A program made the translations under genes and the position numbers. Shown piece after piece: positions 45,422 to 56,788 of a stretch of 64,000 nt of DNA (position 1 is its first letter; every line of letters begins with the position of its first letter). The notes under the pieces were generated by a model. The model saw nothing but the letters and a program-made list of their open reading frames with translations, searched no databases and had not been told where the DNA came from. The DNA lies in assembly GCF_003086295.3 (NCBI RefSeq), contig NC_092048.1:85570386-85634385 (forward strand). The letters run 5' to 3'. Source of the stretch: Arachis hypogaea (taxonomy: Eukaryota; Streptophyta; Magnoliopsida; Fabales; Fabaceae).

Positions 45422-48174
45422 TTAATCTAGCCTCAGCCTTGAGGACTCTTGCTCAACATTGCCTTCAAGATAATGCTTGATTCTCTGTCCATTAACAATG
45501 AACTTCTTATTAGAATCAATGTCTTGAAGCTCCACATAGCCATATGGTGACACACTTGTAATCACATATGGTCCCCTCCACCGGGATTTCAGTTTCCCGG
45601 GAAATAGCCTGAGCCTAGATTTAAACAGCAGAACCTTCTGTCCTGGTTCAAAGACTCTAGATGATAGCTTTCTGTCATGCCACCTCTTTGTTTTCTCTTT
45701 GTAGATCTTGGCATTTTCGAAAGCAGTGAGTTTGAATTCCTCTAGCTTATTCAACTGGAGCAATCTTTTTTCTCCAGCTAAATTGGCATCAAAGTTTAGG
45801 AATTTGGTTGCCCAGTAGGCCTTATGTTCCAGTTCCACGGGCAGATGACAGGCCTTACCATACACAAGCTGGTATGGAGAGGTTCCTATAGGAGTCTTGA
45901 ATGTTGTTCTGTAAGCTCACAGAGCATCATCCAAGCTTCTCGCCCAATCCTTTCTATGGGTACTTACAGTCCGTTCCAGGATTCTTTTTAGTTCTCTATT
46001 AGAGACTTCAGCTTGCCCATTTGTCTGTGGATGATATGGAGTTGCCACCTTGTGGCTAATTCCATACCGAATCATAGCAGAGTAAAGCTGTTTGTTGCAG
46101 AAGTGAGTGCCCCCATCACTAATTAGTGCTCTAGGGACACCAAACCTGTTGAAGATATGTTTCTGGAGGAATTTCAGCACTGTCTTAGTATCATTAGTGG
46201 GTGTGGCAATGGCCTCTACCCATTTGGATACATAGTCGACTGCAACCAGAATATAAGTGTTTGAGTATGATAGTGGGAAAGGCCCCATGAAACTATGAGG
46301 CATGGCGTAACTATGAAGCAGATTACCAGCTCTCTGGCAACTGTCACAGTTACGTACAAACTCTCGGGAATCTCTATAGAGGGTAGGCCAGTAGAAGCCA
46401 CATTGAAGGACCTTGGTGGCTATTCGCTCACCTCCGAAATAGCCTCCATATTGTGACCCACGGCAATGCCATAAGATCTTCTGTGCTTCTTCTCTAGGCA
46501 GACACCTTCGGATTATTCCATTTGCACATCTCTTAAAGAGATAGGGTTCATCCCACAAGTAGTACTTTGCATCAGTAATTAATTTTTTCTTTTGTTGCCT
46601 ACTGTACTCCTTGGGTATGAACCTTGCAGCTTTATAGTTTGCAATGTTTGCAAACCATGGCGTTTCCTGAATGGCGAATAAATGCTCATCAGGAAAAGTT
46701 TCAGAGATCTCAATAGAGGGAAAGGACGCCCCTTCTACTGGTTCTATCCGGGACATATGATCAGCCACTTGGTTTTCTATCCCTTTTCTGTCTCTTATTT
46801 CTATATCAAACTCTTGCAGAAGCAACACCCATCTTATGAGCCTGGATTTTGAATCCTGCTTTGTAAGTAGATATTTAAGAGCAGCATGGTCAGTGTACAC
46901 AATCACTTTTGATCCTACTAAGTATGATCTAAACTTGTCAATGGCATAAACCACTGCAAGCAATTCTTTTTCTGTGGTTGTGTAATTTTTCTGGGCATCA
47001 TTTAAAACACGGCTAGCGTAATAAATGACATGCAGAAGCTTGTCATACCTCTGCCCCAATACTGCACCAATGGCATGGTCACTGGCATCACACATTAATT
47101 TGAATGGTAATGTCCAGTCTGGGGCAGAAATAACTGGTGCTGTGACCAGCTTAGCTTTCAGGGTTTCAAACGCCTGCAGGCACTCTGTGTCAAACACAAA
47201 TGGCGTGTCAGCAGCTAGCAGGTTGCTCAGAGGTTTTGCAATTTTTGAAATATCCTTTATAAACCTCCTATAGAATCCTGCATGCCCCAGAAAGCTTCTG
47301 ATTGCCTTAACATTGGCAGGTGGTGGTAATTTTTCAATTACCTCTACCTTAGCTTGATCTACGTCTATTCCCTTGTTCGAAATCTTGTGCCCAAGGACAA
47401 TCCCTTCAGTCACCATAAAGTGACATTTTTCCCAGTTTAAAACCAGGTTAGTCTCTTGGCATCTTTTCAGAACCAGTGTCAGGTGATCAAGACAGGATCT
47501 AAATGAGTCTCCATATACTGAGAAGTCATCCATGAAGACTTCCAGAAATTTTTCCACCATATCAGAGAAAATAGAGAGCATGCATCTCTGAAAGGTTGCA
47601 GGTGCATTACACAGCCCAAATGCCTCATTCTGTAGGCAAATACTCCAGATGGACATGTGAATGCTGTTTTCTCTTGATCCTGGGGATCTACTGCAATTTG
47701 GTTGTAGCCTGAATAGCCATCCAAAAAGCAGTAATAATCATGACCTGCTAGTCTTTCTAGCATCTGGTCTATGAATGGTAAAGGAAAATGATCCTTTCTG
47801 GTGGCTGTATTGAGCCTTCTATAGTCAATACACATTCGCCACCCTGTAACTGTTCTTATAGGAACTAGTTTGTTTTTTTCATTATGAACCGCTGTCATGC
47901 CTCCCTTTTTGGGGACAACTTGGACAGGGCTCACCCAGGGGCTATCAGAAATAGGATAAATAATCCCAGCCTCTAGTAACTTGGTGACCTCTTTCTGCAC
48001 CACTTCCTTCATGGCTAGATTTAGCCGCCTCTGTGGTTGAACCACTGGCTTAGCATCATCCTCCAATAGGATCTTGTGCATGCAATCTAGCTGGGCTTAT
48101 GCCCTTAAGGTCACTTATGGACCACCCAAGAGCTGTCTTGTGTGTCCTTAGCACTTGAAGTAGTGCTTCCTCTT
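45422..48174 (-). pseudogene. B2 gag-pol, C-terminal segment (RT to integrase)
   Basis: It continues the frame cut by D at CTCTT. RT, RNase H and integrase are recognisable: FMDD near 47530, [14 protein letters not shown] near 47085, integrase CDSC near 46345, SDGGTHF and AEVSNREL further down. Lesions: a 1 bp insertion near 48085, a frameshift near 47625 at the RT FGLCNAP block, and a TGA at 45917-45919 where the other copies have Trp. In integrase a net in-frame loss of 14 codons near 46293 removes the segment holding the first catalytic Asp (the GID of B1 at residue 1363). Stop at 45422-45424. Confidence 0.92.
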
Positions 48175-49721
48175 TGATAAACCCATATTTTATGATATAT
48201 TTTGTGCTTAGTTTGAGTGATTTATTCAATCCTTCACCCACTTATTCATATTAATTGCATGGTTTTACTTTCCCTTCCTTATTATGTGATGTATGTGAAA
48301 AACATGTTTCCTATGCTTTAAAATTAATTATTTTAATTACCTCTATTTCTATTCGATGCCGTGATTAGTGTGTTGAGTAGTTTCAGATCTTCTAAGGCAG
48401 GAATGACTTAAAGGATGGAAAGGAAACATACAAAAATGGAAGGAAAGCACAAAACAGAGTTTTTGGAGAAACTGGCAGCCACGCGATCGCATGGACGACG
48501 CGGCCGCATGCCAAACGCGAAGAAGCAGCGACGCGGCCGGATGACTGACGCGACCGCGCGCCTTAAGCAGAACACATATGACGCGGTCGCATGACTGACG
48601 CGACCGCGTGACAAGGAAAAACTCCGAATGACGCGACCGCATGACCCACGCGGACGCGTGACAGAGGCCACGCACCAGAAATCACAGAAAACGCTCCCAG
48701 CGAATTCTGAAGCCCTTTTTGGCCCAAATCCAAGTCCAGAAGGCATAGACCAGAGGTTATGAAGTGGGGGAATGCATCCATTCAAGGAGACTCTCCACTT
48801 GTAGTTAGTTTTCATGATTTAGATTTAGTTAAGAGAGAGGTTCTCTCTTTTCTCTTCTCTCTTAGGATTAGGATTTAGGATTTCTCTTAGTTTTAGGAGT
48901 GACTCTCGATCCCAGGTTCAATGTTCTTTTACTTTATATTTATCTCTTACTTTCAGATACTTTAATGCTTATATTAATTATGTTGCCTATTTGGCTTATG
49001 CTACATTCATGTTACAGATTACTCTTTTGAATTAATGTTATTTGAGGTATTTCAGTTTAATATTGCTTTCTCTTATTTACATTATTGTTATTCCCATCTG
49101 AAGACATTTTTATTCCAGTAGATTTACTTTCCTCCCTTTTGGTCTTGGTTAAGAAATCAGTAATTCAGGAGTTATCAAACTCAAACATGAATGGTAATTG
49201 TTATCTTTGTTAATTGAATTGAACTTCAATAATCCCAATCTTTCCTTAGGAAATAAATAGGATTCGAAGATCAACCAATTAACCCCTTGACCTTCCTTTA
49301 TCTTAGTAAAGGTTAACAAAGTGGAATTAAGATTCAATTCTCATCATCATTGATAAGGATAACTAGGATAGGACCTCTAATTTCTCATACCTTGCCAAAA
49401 GTTTATTTACAGTCATTTATTTATTTTACTTGCCATTTAAATTACTTGTTCTTCATTTACTTTAATTGCTAATTAAACTATTCACTCCTCATTCTCAAAA
49501 CCCCAATTTACAATCTCCATAACCAATAATAAGAACATACTTCCTGCAGTTCCTTGAGAAGACGACCCGAGGTTTAAATACTTCGGTTATCAATTTCAAA
49601 GGGGTTTGTTACTTGTGACAACCAAAACGTTTGTACGAAGGGATTTCTGTTGGTTTAGAGACTATATCTACAATGCGACTGTTTTTATGAAATTCTTTAC
49701 CACCATAAAATTCTAACGTCA
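48175..49721 (+). repeat. D 5' LTR (1547 bp)
   Basis: TGATAAACCC to TTCTAACGTCA. GC-palindrome cluster at 48479-48663. GAAGACGACCCGAGG near 49557, the same block as in A LTRs. I see no strong TATA box. Confidence 0.94.
48479..48663 (+). repeat. GC-palindrome cluster in the D 5' LTR
   Basis: Repeated ACGCGATCGC, GACGCGGCCGC, GACGCGACCGCG words about 15-20 nt apart. Same cluster in the 3' LTR at 57093-57276. Confidence 0.85.
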
Positions 49722-49724
49722 AAA

Positions 49725-49742
49725 TGGCGTTGTTGCCGGGGA
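49725..49742 (+). other. Primer-binding site of D
   Basis: TGGCGTTGTTGCCGGGGA: two C-to-T changes from the A2 site. Confidence 0.8.
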
Positions 49743-49840
49743 GCTGCAAACGTGTACCTTATTATTGGTTATCGTAAATATTTTTCTTTTACTTGTTTAT
49801 TTGTCTTTATTTTTCCCCTCTTTATTTCTTTTTAGCTACT

Positions 49841-51406
49841 ATGAATTCTCACCCCTTTCGCTTTGAGTTTGGTTCTAATGTTATTGAAAGGAATGGAAGT
49901 TATAACAGGAACATGCATCAAGGTCAGAGCAATCAAAGATGGATAGAGCCAAGAGGATTTGATCAACCCTTTAGGCAACAACACCCTCCAAGATATCATG
50001 GACAAAGACCATTCTACAATGCATACCAAGCAAATAGACGTGGTGGACAACTTTGTAATTACCAACAAGCCCCACCCTGTGCTTATAGGCCATCCTCTCA
50101 ACATAACTTCGAACCACCACACTTACAAGCTCCTTTTCACCATTCACCACCGTATGATCCTAATTTACCCCTGTTCCAATCCAATCACTCCCAAACACCA
50201 CCACTTCCCCCTGTGCCATATCCAAATCTATCACCCCGAGAATCAGAGGTTCACCTCAGGGAAACAGTAAATCGACTTCAAACAACCCTTCATCAACTGG
50301 AGCAAGCAGTAAGTCAATTATCTTCTAGACGTTCGAACATTCAAGGACATCCCACAGCCCCATGTGGACAATCTAATGAAGGGCGTAGCATGAAGGAAAT
50401 ACTAGAAACTCCAGTGGACAAGACAGAGCATGGCTTCGTACTGGAACAAGTAGAGGAAGCTGTCATTATTGAAGAAGAAGAGTTGGTTGAAGACTTAGGA
50501 GACGCTGAACCTCCATGGGAATCCAAAGTTGTGGAGCATTCTGTCAAGGATGTTACAATTGATGCTAAGGAGGCTTGTGCGCAATCCCTAGAGTAAGTCT
50601 TTCATGAAGAACTAGACAGAATAATCCCAGAAGCAAGTTTCCTTGATGATGATAAACTCAAGTCAAGTTCTCCTAGTAATGAACTTACATCCGCAAGTGA
50701 ATTCTCTGAGATCGACGAATCTTCCCCAAGTGAATACGAAGATGATACGGAGGTAGATTTCTCTCAACCTCCAATCTATGAATTAAGTGATGAGGAAGAC
50801 ATAGATGGCTTTGATCAGGACATGGATATGTTTGAAGAATCTTGCAAAGAAGTGAAGAATTTCACAGGAGAGCACAAGGGAGTAGAACTCACAGAACCAC
50901 TGGAACCACCTATCCCAAGGCCATTACCACCTAATACAAGCTTTAAGTGGGTACAATCCTTAACCTTTAACTGTATTTTGCCACTTGAATATGGTTTGCT
51001 TGAAACAGATGGCCAGCTTAGAGCTCTCTGCTGCTTTAAGAGTAAAAGGGAAATGGCTCGTACTCAGAGCTGGTGCACAAGGTTCAATAAGGTTCCACGC
51101 TTCAACTCGAAGTGCACGGATTGGCATCATGATCAATCAGATGGATCTCGAAAAACGTTTGGTTATCCTGGTGAGAATCTAATTTCTAAACCGCCCAGAT
51201 GGAAAAGTATAGATCAAGACGAAGGCGGATTTAAAATCAAAGTTTGGGATCCGGGAATCTATGCTGACAATCATCACCCCGGGAGCCTGACAATCTGTTT
51301 GAAGCTGCTCAGAAGCTTCACATGCCTAGTTTGGGACCCCGGAGGCTATTGGCATTCCAAGCATTGGTGGAGATTTCTGGATGAAATAAAGCATAAGCCG
51401 CCATAA
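49841..51406 (+). pseudogene. D ORF1, proline-rich protein of unknown function
   Basis: ATG at 49841 (MNSHPFRFEFGS). The frame has one in-frame TAA at 50594-50596 and otherwise runs to TAA at 51404-51406 (522 codons in all). The N-terminal part is rich in P, H, N and Q. A heptad-like stretch (VNRLQTTLHQLEQAVSQL) suggests a coiled coil near residues 140-165. EDLGDAEPPWES and the C-terminal blocks PLEYGLLETDGQL, KVWDPG and KHWW...KHKPP are shared with A1 and A2. No catalytic motif. Conservation across families with diverged LTRs suggests selection on the protein at some time; function unknown. Confidence 0.78.
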
Positions 51407-51455
51407 CAGGAAGCTCATCCAATGTCCAACTTAAGGACTTTAACTAAAAGTGCTA

Positions 51456-51473
51456 GGTGGGAGACAACCCACC
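51456..51473 (+). other. Post-stop hairpin H1 of D
   Basis: GGTGGG-AGACAA-CCCACC, six pairs, 49 nt after the ORF1 stop, the same spacing as in A1 and A2. Confidence 0.72.
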
Positions 51474-51640
51474 ATGGTATGATCGTTCATTTTTCAATAT
51501 TTTTATTTAGTTTTATTTGTTTTTAAGTTTTATTTTATTTTATTATATTGAACCTAAAAGTTTTACATCTCATTCATATTAATCATTGCATTTTGCATAC
51601 TACATAATTGCATACCTGCATTAAAAAAAAAGGGTGTGCG

Positions 51641-52146
51641 ACACGACCGCATCACTCATGCAATCGCGTAAAGTTGCGAAAACACTTCCCACGAGACCGC
51701 GTCATTCACGCGGCCGCGTGACCTGGAGATCGGCGTAAAGATCCAACGTCCAGAAAGTTAGGCTGGAATCGTGCGGCCATTGTGTGTTTTGCACAATTGA
51801 CCCACGCGATCGCGTCACTCACGCGACCGCGTCACTTGCATAACACACATCCCACACGACAGCGTGAGCGACGCGATCACGTCGCATGGATTGCACAACA
51901 CCCCAATAGGAGACAGAGAGTTGCGCTGAATTGACGCTGGAATTGTGCGTTTCACACAAATGCCAGCGACGCAATCGCATGCCCCAGGCGATCGCGTCAT
52001 TAACTCTTTTTGCCCTCCATGCAATCGCGCCACTCACGCGATCGCGTCAACCACATTTTCGACCCAACCACGCGACCGCGTGCCCCATGCGATCGCGTGG
52101 ATTCAAATTTATAACCCCCCAGTCACGCGAACCCTATCAGTCGCGC
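51641..52146 (+). repeat. D internal GC-palindrome cluster
   Basis: Many ACGCGATCGCGT, ACGCGACCGCGT and similar cores, the same words as in the D LTR. Frames across it are artefacts. Confidence 0.82.
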
Positions 52147-52610
52147 CCCCCCCCCAAACCCCTCTCCTCCCTCTCTTCTTCTCCAATAACACCACCACTA
52201 CCCAGCCACCATCACGCCACCACCACGCCACCGCCAGACGCCGCCGAGCACCCAGACCCCGCCACCACCCACCCCCCTTCCTCCTTCCCCCTTCTCTCTT
52301 CTTCGTTCTTCTTCTTCCTCTCTAACCGCCACTGCCCACGCCGCGCCACCACCAACCACCGCCGTCGCCCCGTCACTACTGCCCAGCACCAACCACAGCC
52401 CCCTTCCTTTCCCTATTACCCCCTACCCCCATTACCCCTACCTTTCCCTCCCTTCCTCCGAACAGCAGCCACCACCGCCGCGCCACCCTCTTCCGCCGCG
52501 CCGGACGCCACCGCCGTCATCCCCAGCCACCTCTCTGCCCCACTCTCTTTCTTACGCCTACCAGGTTCCGACGAACGCCACCCTTCTATCCTTCGTAGTT
52601 AATTCATATT
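52147..52610 (+). other. C-rich stretch of D
   Basis: Dominated by CCT, CCA and CCG words, open in several frames as P/T/H-rich peptides. I take it as composition, equivalent to the pyrimidine tract of A and B. A gene-derived insert cannot be excluded. Confidence 0.5.
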
Positions 52611-53544
52611 TTTCTGTTTATGTTCATCATTAGGCTAGTTAGATATGCATGTTGTTGTGGATTTTAGGTTGTTAGGTAGCCTAGGATGTGGTTAGTGGAT
52701 TTAGGTCTGTTTAATTGTGCTGTTCGTGTTTCATGTTTTATTCTGCTGTTGCTGTGATGATTGTAATGTTCATATGCTGTACTTCCTTGTTTCTTGCTGC
52801 TCTGTACACTGAATTTTCATGTTTATATTCCTTATATGTAATTGCAGCTGTATTTTTTATTCCTATGAACTATTTTGTTGCTGTTTATTTTCCGGGACAA
52901 TCCAATTTTAGCCGGAATGCTGCCCAAATTTCTGTAAAATATTTTCATTCATGTCTTGGTTTTGGCATTTTAAACTATACTTTCCTTAGATTTAACCAAA
53001 CCATTCATGAATGCCACGGCAAGCTTTCTTATTCTTTTTGATTTCCTGGTTCATAATTTGCATTTTTGATGTTTGATTCCAATTTTTGCTATTTCTATAT
53101 CTATTTGAATAATCATCAATCTGTTTTCCTTATTTGGATATGAGTTACTTATAGCTTCTAACTGTGAATGCTTGTTACTTAGAAACTTATCATTATGCCA
53201 CTTACTTTAACCCACTTTTTACTAACTCACTAATGTTAACTTCTTAAACTCTTTTTCCATTCTAACCAACCTAACCTTTCAAAAATTCTCTTCTGATTTT
53301 CTTTCACTTTCTTTTAACATTCTAACCATGGCATGATGTTAATTTCTCTATTTAACATGAATTCAATTACATTTTGGATTGTGAATTCTTCTTTTCAGAC
53401 TTTTAACTCCTATACAATCCTTAATGCACATTTACTTAACTCATTTTCCTTATCCTTTTGCTCCTTTGCCACTTTGTGTTTCTTTTGATTATTTACCTAT
53501 TTGTTTTCCTATTTTCACTATATCCTGGTTTTCTATTTTTCAGG
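52611..53544 (+). other. T-rich stretch ending in a splice-acceptor-like site before ORF2
   Basis: A T-rich, intron-like stretch ends with a pyrimidine run and TTTTTCAG directly before the ORF2 ATG at 53545. Spliced production of a downstream ORF has been proposed for Athila-type env-like genes; here it is inference. Confidence 0.4.
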
Positions 53545-54960
53545 ATGTCGGACTCCCACAGAAAAGGGAAAGGAAAGGCAACAACTGGTAAACGGAAAAG
53601 AGGAGAATCCTCTATGTCTATCATAGATCTCATGCATAATGCCTCCTTGCCGGAGAAAAATTTTACCCCGCAGGAGAAGGCCGACCAGCTAATCCCTGCT
53701 ACTGATCCAGTAAAGTTTGCAAACCGATACTGTGAGCTGAGGTATCCGGTGTTTGCAACCTCCAGGAACCTATACCTGGAGAGGACTCTGAAGATCTCAG
53801 AAGAACTCCAGCAATACACCTCTGAGCAAATCAAACAAAGAGGCTGGTTCTTCCTGGAAAGACCCCTGACTGAGGTCAATGCATCTTGGGTTAGGGAATT
53901 CTACTGCAATTACTTGAAAACCTCCCTAGATGCAGTGAACCTTAGAGGAAAGCAGATTCTGGTCACTGAAGAGGCCATTGAAGATGTTCTAAAGCTTCTG
54001 CCTAAAACTGATCAGCTGGATGGTTATCAGAAAGCTGAGGAGGATATGCGCTTCATACGATTTGATTGGGATGCAGTCAAGGCCCGGATAGCCCTTGACC
54101 CAACCGTTCCTTGGATTATGGGTCAGAACACTACCATGCCAAAGGGAATCAAGCAGATTTACTTGAATGATGAGGCTCGGCTATGGCATTAGATACTTAG
54201 CAACTTCATTATGCCGGGTACTCACGAGACTGAGATACCAGCCGCTATGATCACCCTCCTATGGTGTGTGATGGAGGGTAAGGACCTGTACCTGCCACAC
54301 TTTATCCGGTACTATATGGCTAGGGTCCATGTCTGAGGCACTCTTCCCTTTCCTTATCTGGTTACACAGCTAGGCCATCGAGCTGATGTGCCTTGGGAGG
54401 ATGCTGATGAGAAGCCACCTGCTGCAGAATACAAGAAGATTATCCCTCATAGCAGGAACTTTCTGGCTTTGGGCTACAGACCTCCATTCCTCACTGCTAC
54501 TGCTGACACAGGCACACCATTTACCGGCCCCTCTTCTTCCACAGCTACCCCTGCCACCACCACTGCACCTCCACCTGCCCCAGAGCCCATCTATCATCTA
54601 GTGCACCGCCTGTTTCGACGGCTTGACCAGATAGAGCGTCGCAACAAGTGATGCTATGAGCACCTGAAGCTGATGATACGATCTGGCGACATCCCCTCCG
54701 AGCCTGACACACCATCCGAGGCATTTGAGGAGGAGGTGGATGCTCACGAGGCAAAGACCCATCCATAGAGTGAGGCCGAGCAGGCAGGCACAGAGTAGGC
54801 CGCATCACATCAGGAGGCTCCGCCTCAGATTCAGGCTGTAGACCCCGAGATCCCTATCTAGTCAGCACCTCCTCTGCAGCAGGCTGATCCTCAGACCACC
54901 ACCACAGAGACCCCAGCTACCCGTCCTTCCAGTGATGACACCCCTTCACACCCTGCTTGA
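53545..54960 (+). pseudogene. D ORF2, plant transposon protein-like, six premature stops
   Basis: ATG at 53545 (MSDSHRKGKGKATTGKRKRG), a basic start that could act as a nuclear signal. The first 215 residues match the 'putative plant transposon protein' type seen in B ORF2 (IKQRGWFFLERPLTEVNASW, then REFY). The frame has no shift but carries stops at 54190, 54334, 54649, 54766, 54796 and 54859 (TAG or TGA) before the last TGA at 54958-54960. The C-terminal half is rich in P, T, Q and E. The stops are of the kind C-to-T or G-to-A change gives from CAG, CGA or TGG. 472 codons in all. Confidence 0.8.
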
Positions 54961-54963
54961 GTG

Positions 54964-55002
54964 AGCATCGGGGATGATGCTACATTTTAAGTGTAGGGAG
55001 GT
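54964..55002 (+). other. Internal hairpin H2 plus PPT-like motif (D)
   Basis: AGCATCG-GGGA-TGATGCT (54964-54981), seven pairs with one G-T pair, then ATTTTAAGTGTAGGGAGG. Confidence 0.75.
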
Positions 55003-55986
55003 CGCCATTCTGGCATTCTTTTTTTTGGTGAACCACTACATACTCTTTTTATTTATTTTGCTACTTTTCTGTATTTTTCTTTTTATTTTCATTTTTATTT
55101 TTCTCCGTACTTATATATATTGCTACTTTCATGTATTTTTACTCTATTTCTACACTTTGCATTTTAGTTCATATTCTAGCCATTTAGTTTTAGTAGCAAT
55201 TCTAACTTATTAGTTATAGAAATTATGGATTAATTAGTATAGTTTACCCTTTTTATCATAAGATACCTTATTTTAAATTGAAAATATAAAAAGGAAGTAA
55301 ACTAGGGACTTGAACATAATAGAAACAATCCACACAACTTGTATATATAGCATTACATGTTAGTTAGTTAACAACATTTCATCAAGGAGAAACACTAGAA
55401 CGCTAAAGCCACCTTAAGTTTTACATTGAGAATAATGGGAATTTTTAACTAAACCTGCATGACATACATAACTGATAAATGATTTTTGAGCTAGAGAACA
55501 CACAGCCTGTGAGTTTTGAGCTTAATTGTATGGTTACATTCAAACCATAATTCTTATTCCTGTGTGTTCCACCCTTCTTTTATATTCTGGTGTTCTTTAC
55601 TTTGTTTTAATCTATATGTCCGATTATAGAATAGAAATACATACCAAGAGAGTGATTGAGGCCATTATTTGATTTTAGCTCACTTATCCCAAAATAGCCT
55701 ACCTTTTACATCACCCTTGTTAGCCCCCTTGAGCCTTTAAATCCCCTTTTATTCTATCAGCCACATTACTAGCCTTAAGCAGAAAGACAAAATAAAAATC
55801 CCAAGTTGAATCCTTGGTTAGCTTATGATAGGAAATTATGTATGGTTTAAATGTGGAAAAACCTATTGGGAACATGGATGATAAAAACAAAAGGTAGAAA
55901 AGTTAAAAAGAATAAAATAATTCAAAATAAAAGTTTTGGGAAGCATGCTCATGTGAAATCAAATTAACTGAATTACCATGTGCATT

Positions 55987-56032
<46 letters not shown>

Positions 56033-56750
56033 TCTTCAGTATTTAAATAAAGGGGACACAAAAGAATTCCCCAAATGAGAAATAAAGCAATGCACATGGG
56101 ATAAAAATAATAAACATTGAAACATGAGCATGTAACATCAAAAGTGGGAAGATATGGGAAAATAGGTAAAGAAGCTTTGCTTTAGAAAGTATGTATGTTA
56201 GGTGAGATCTTAGACTAATTAAGGATTCACTTATTAGCTCACTTAATCCTATACATATACCCTTACCTTTACCTTGGCCCCATTACAACCTTTACTAAAG
56301 ACCTCATGTTTTTTGGTATGTCTATATTCTATAATTGTTGATTGGTTAGATGAAGAACAAAGTTATAGAAAGTAAGGATAAAAAGAAGAATAGAGTGATT
56401 AACCCAATAAACACTGAGTGACTAGAAAGTAAACACAAAATCCAGTGAGGGTTCAATAGGTCATTAACATATATCTCTGTTGAAATTATTAATTGTCTTG
56501 CAAGTTTATAAAATGTTTTTCTCTCCCATTTCAATTGTAAAGGCACTTTATCAATTATCTAAGGTTTGGCTATATATATATATGACTCCTTGAGAATGTG
56601 AATTAATTCAACTACATGCAAGCTTTATATACAAGTGAATAAAAACTAGAATTGCATGATGCATCATTCATGTAGGTAGTTGCATTTAGATTAGATTGCA
56701 TTGCATGACATTCCACCACTTTAACCTTACCTTACTCTTTGTCTTGGACT
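55003..56750 (+). other. D 3' untranslated tail
   Basis: AT-rich, homologous in blocks to the family A tail (for example CTCACTTATCCCAAAATAGC near 55680 and CAGTGAGGGTTCAATAGG near 56442). A (TA)n microsatellite lies at 55990-56037. No supported ORF. Confidence 0.7.
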
Positions 56751-56788
56751 TAGCATGAGGACATGCTATTGTTTAAGTGTGGAGAGGT
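56751..56788 (+). other. 3' hairpin and polypurine tract of D
   Basis: TAGCATG-AGGA-CATGCTA, seven pairs, then TTTAAGTGTGGAGAGGT up to the LTR. Confidence 0.82.

Noticed and set aside
51931..52602. A 223-codon frame rich in P, T and H in D
   Set aside because: It covers palindromes and a C-rich stretch; three overlapping frames are open here, which points to composition.
55990..56037. The (TA)n run as a regulatory or structural element
   Set aside because: Ordinary microsatellite in an AT-rich tail; A1 and A2 lack it at this place.
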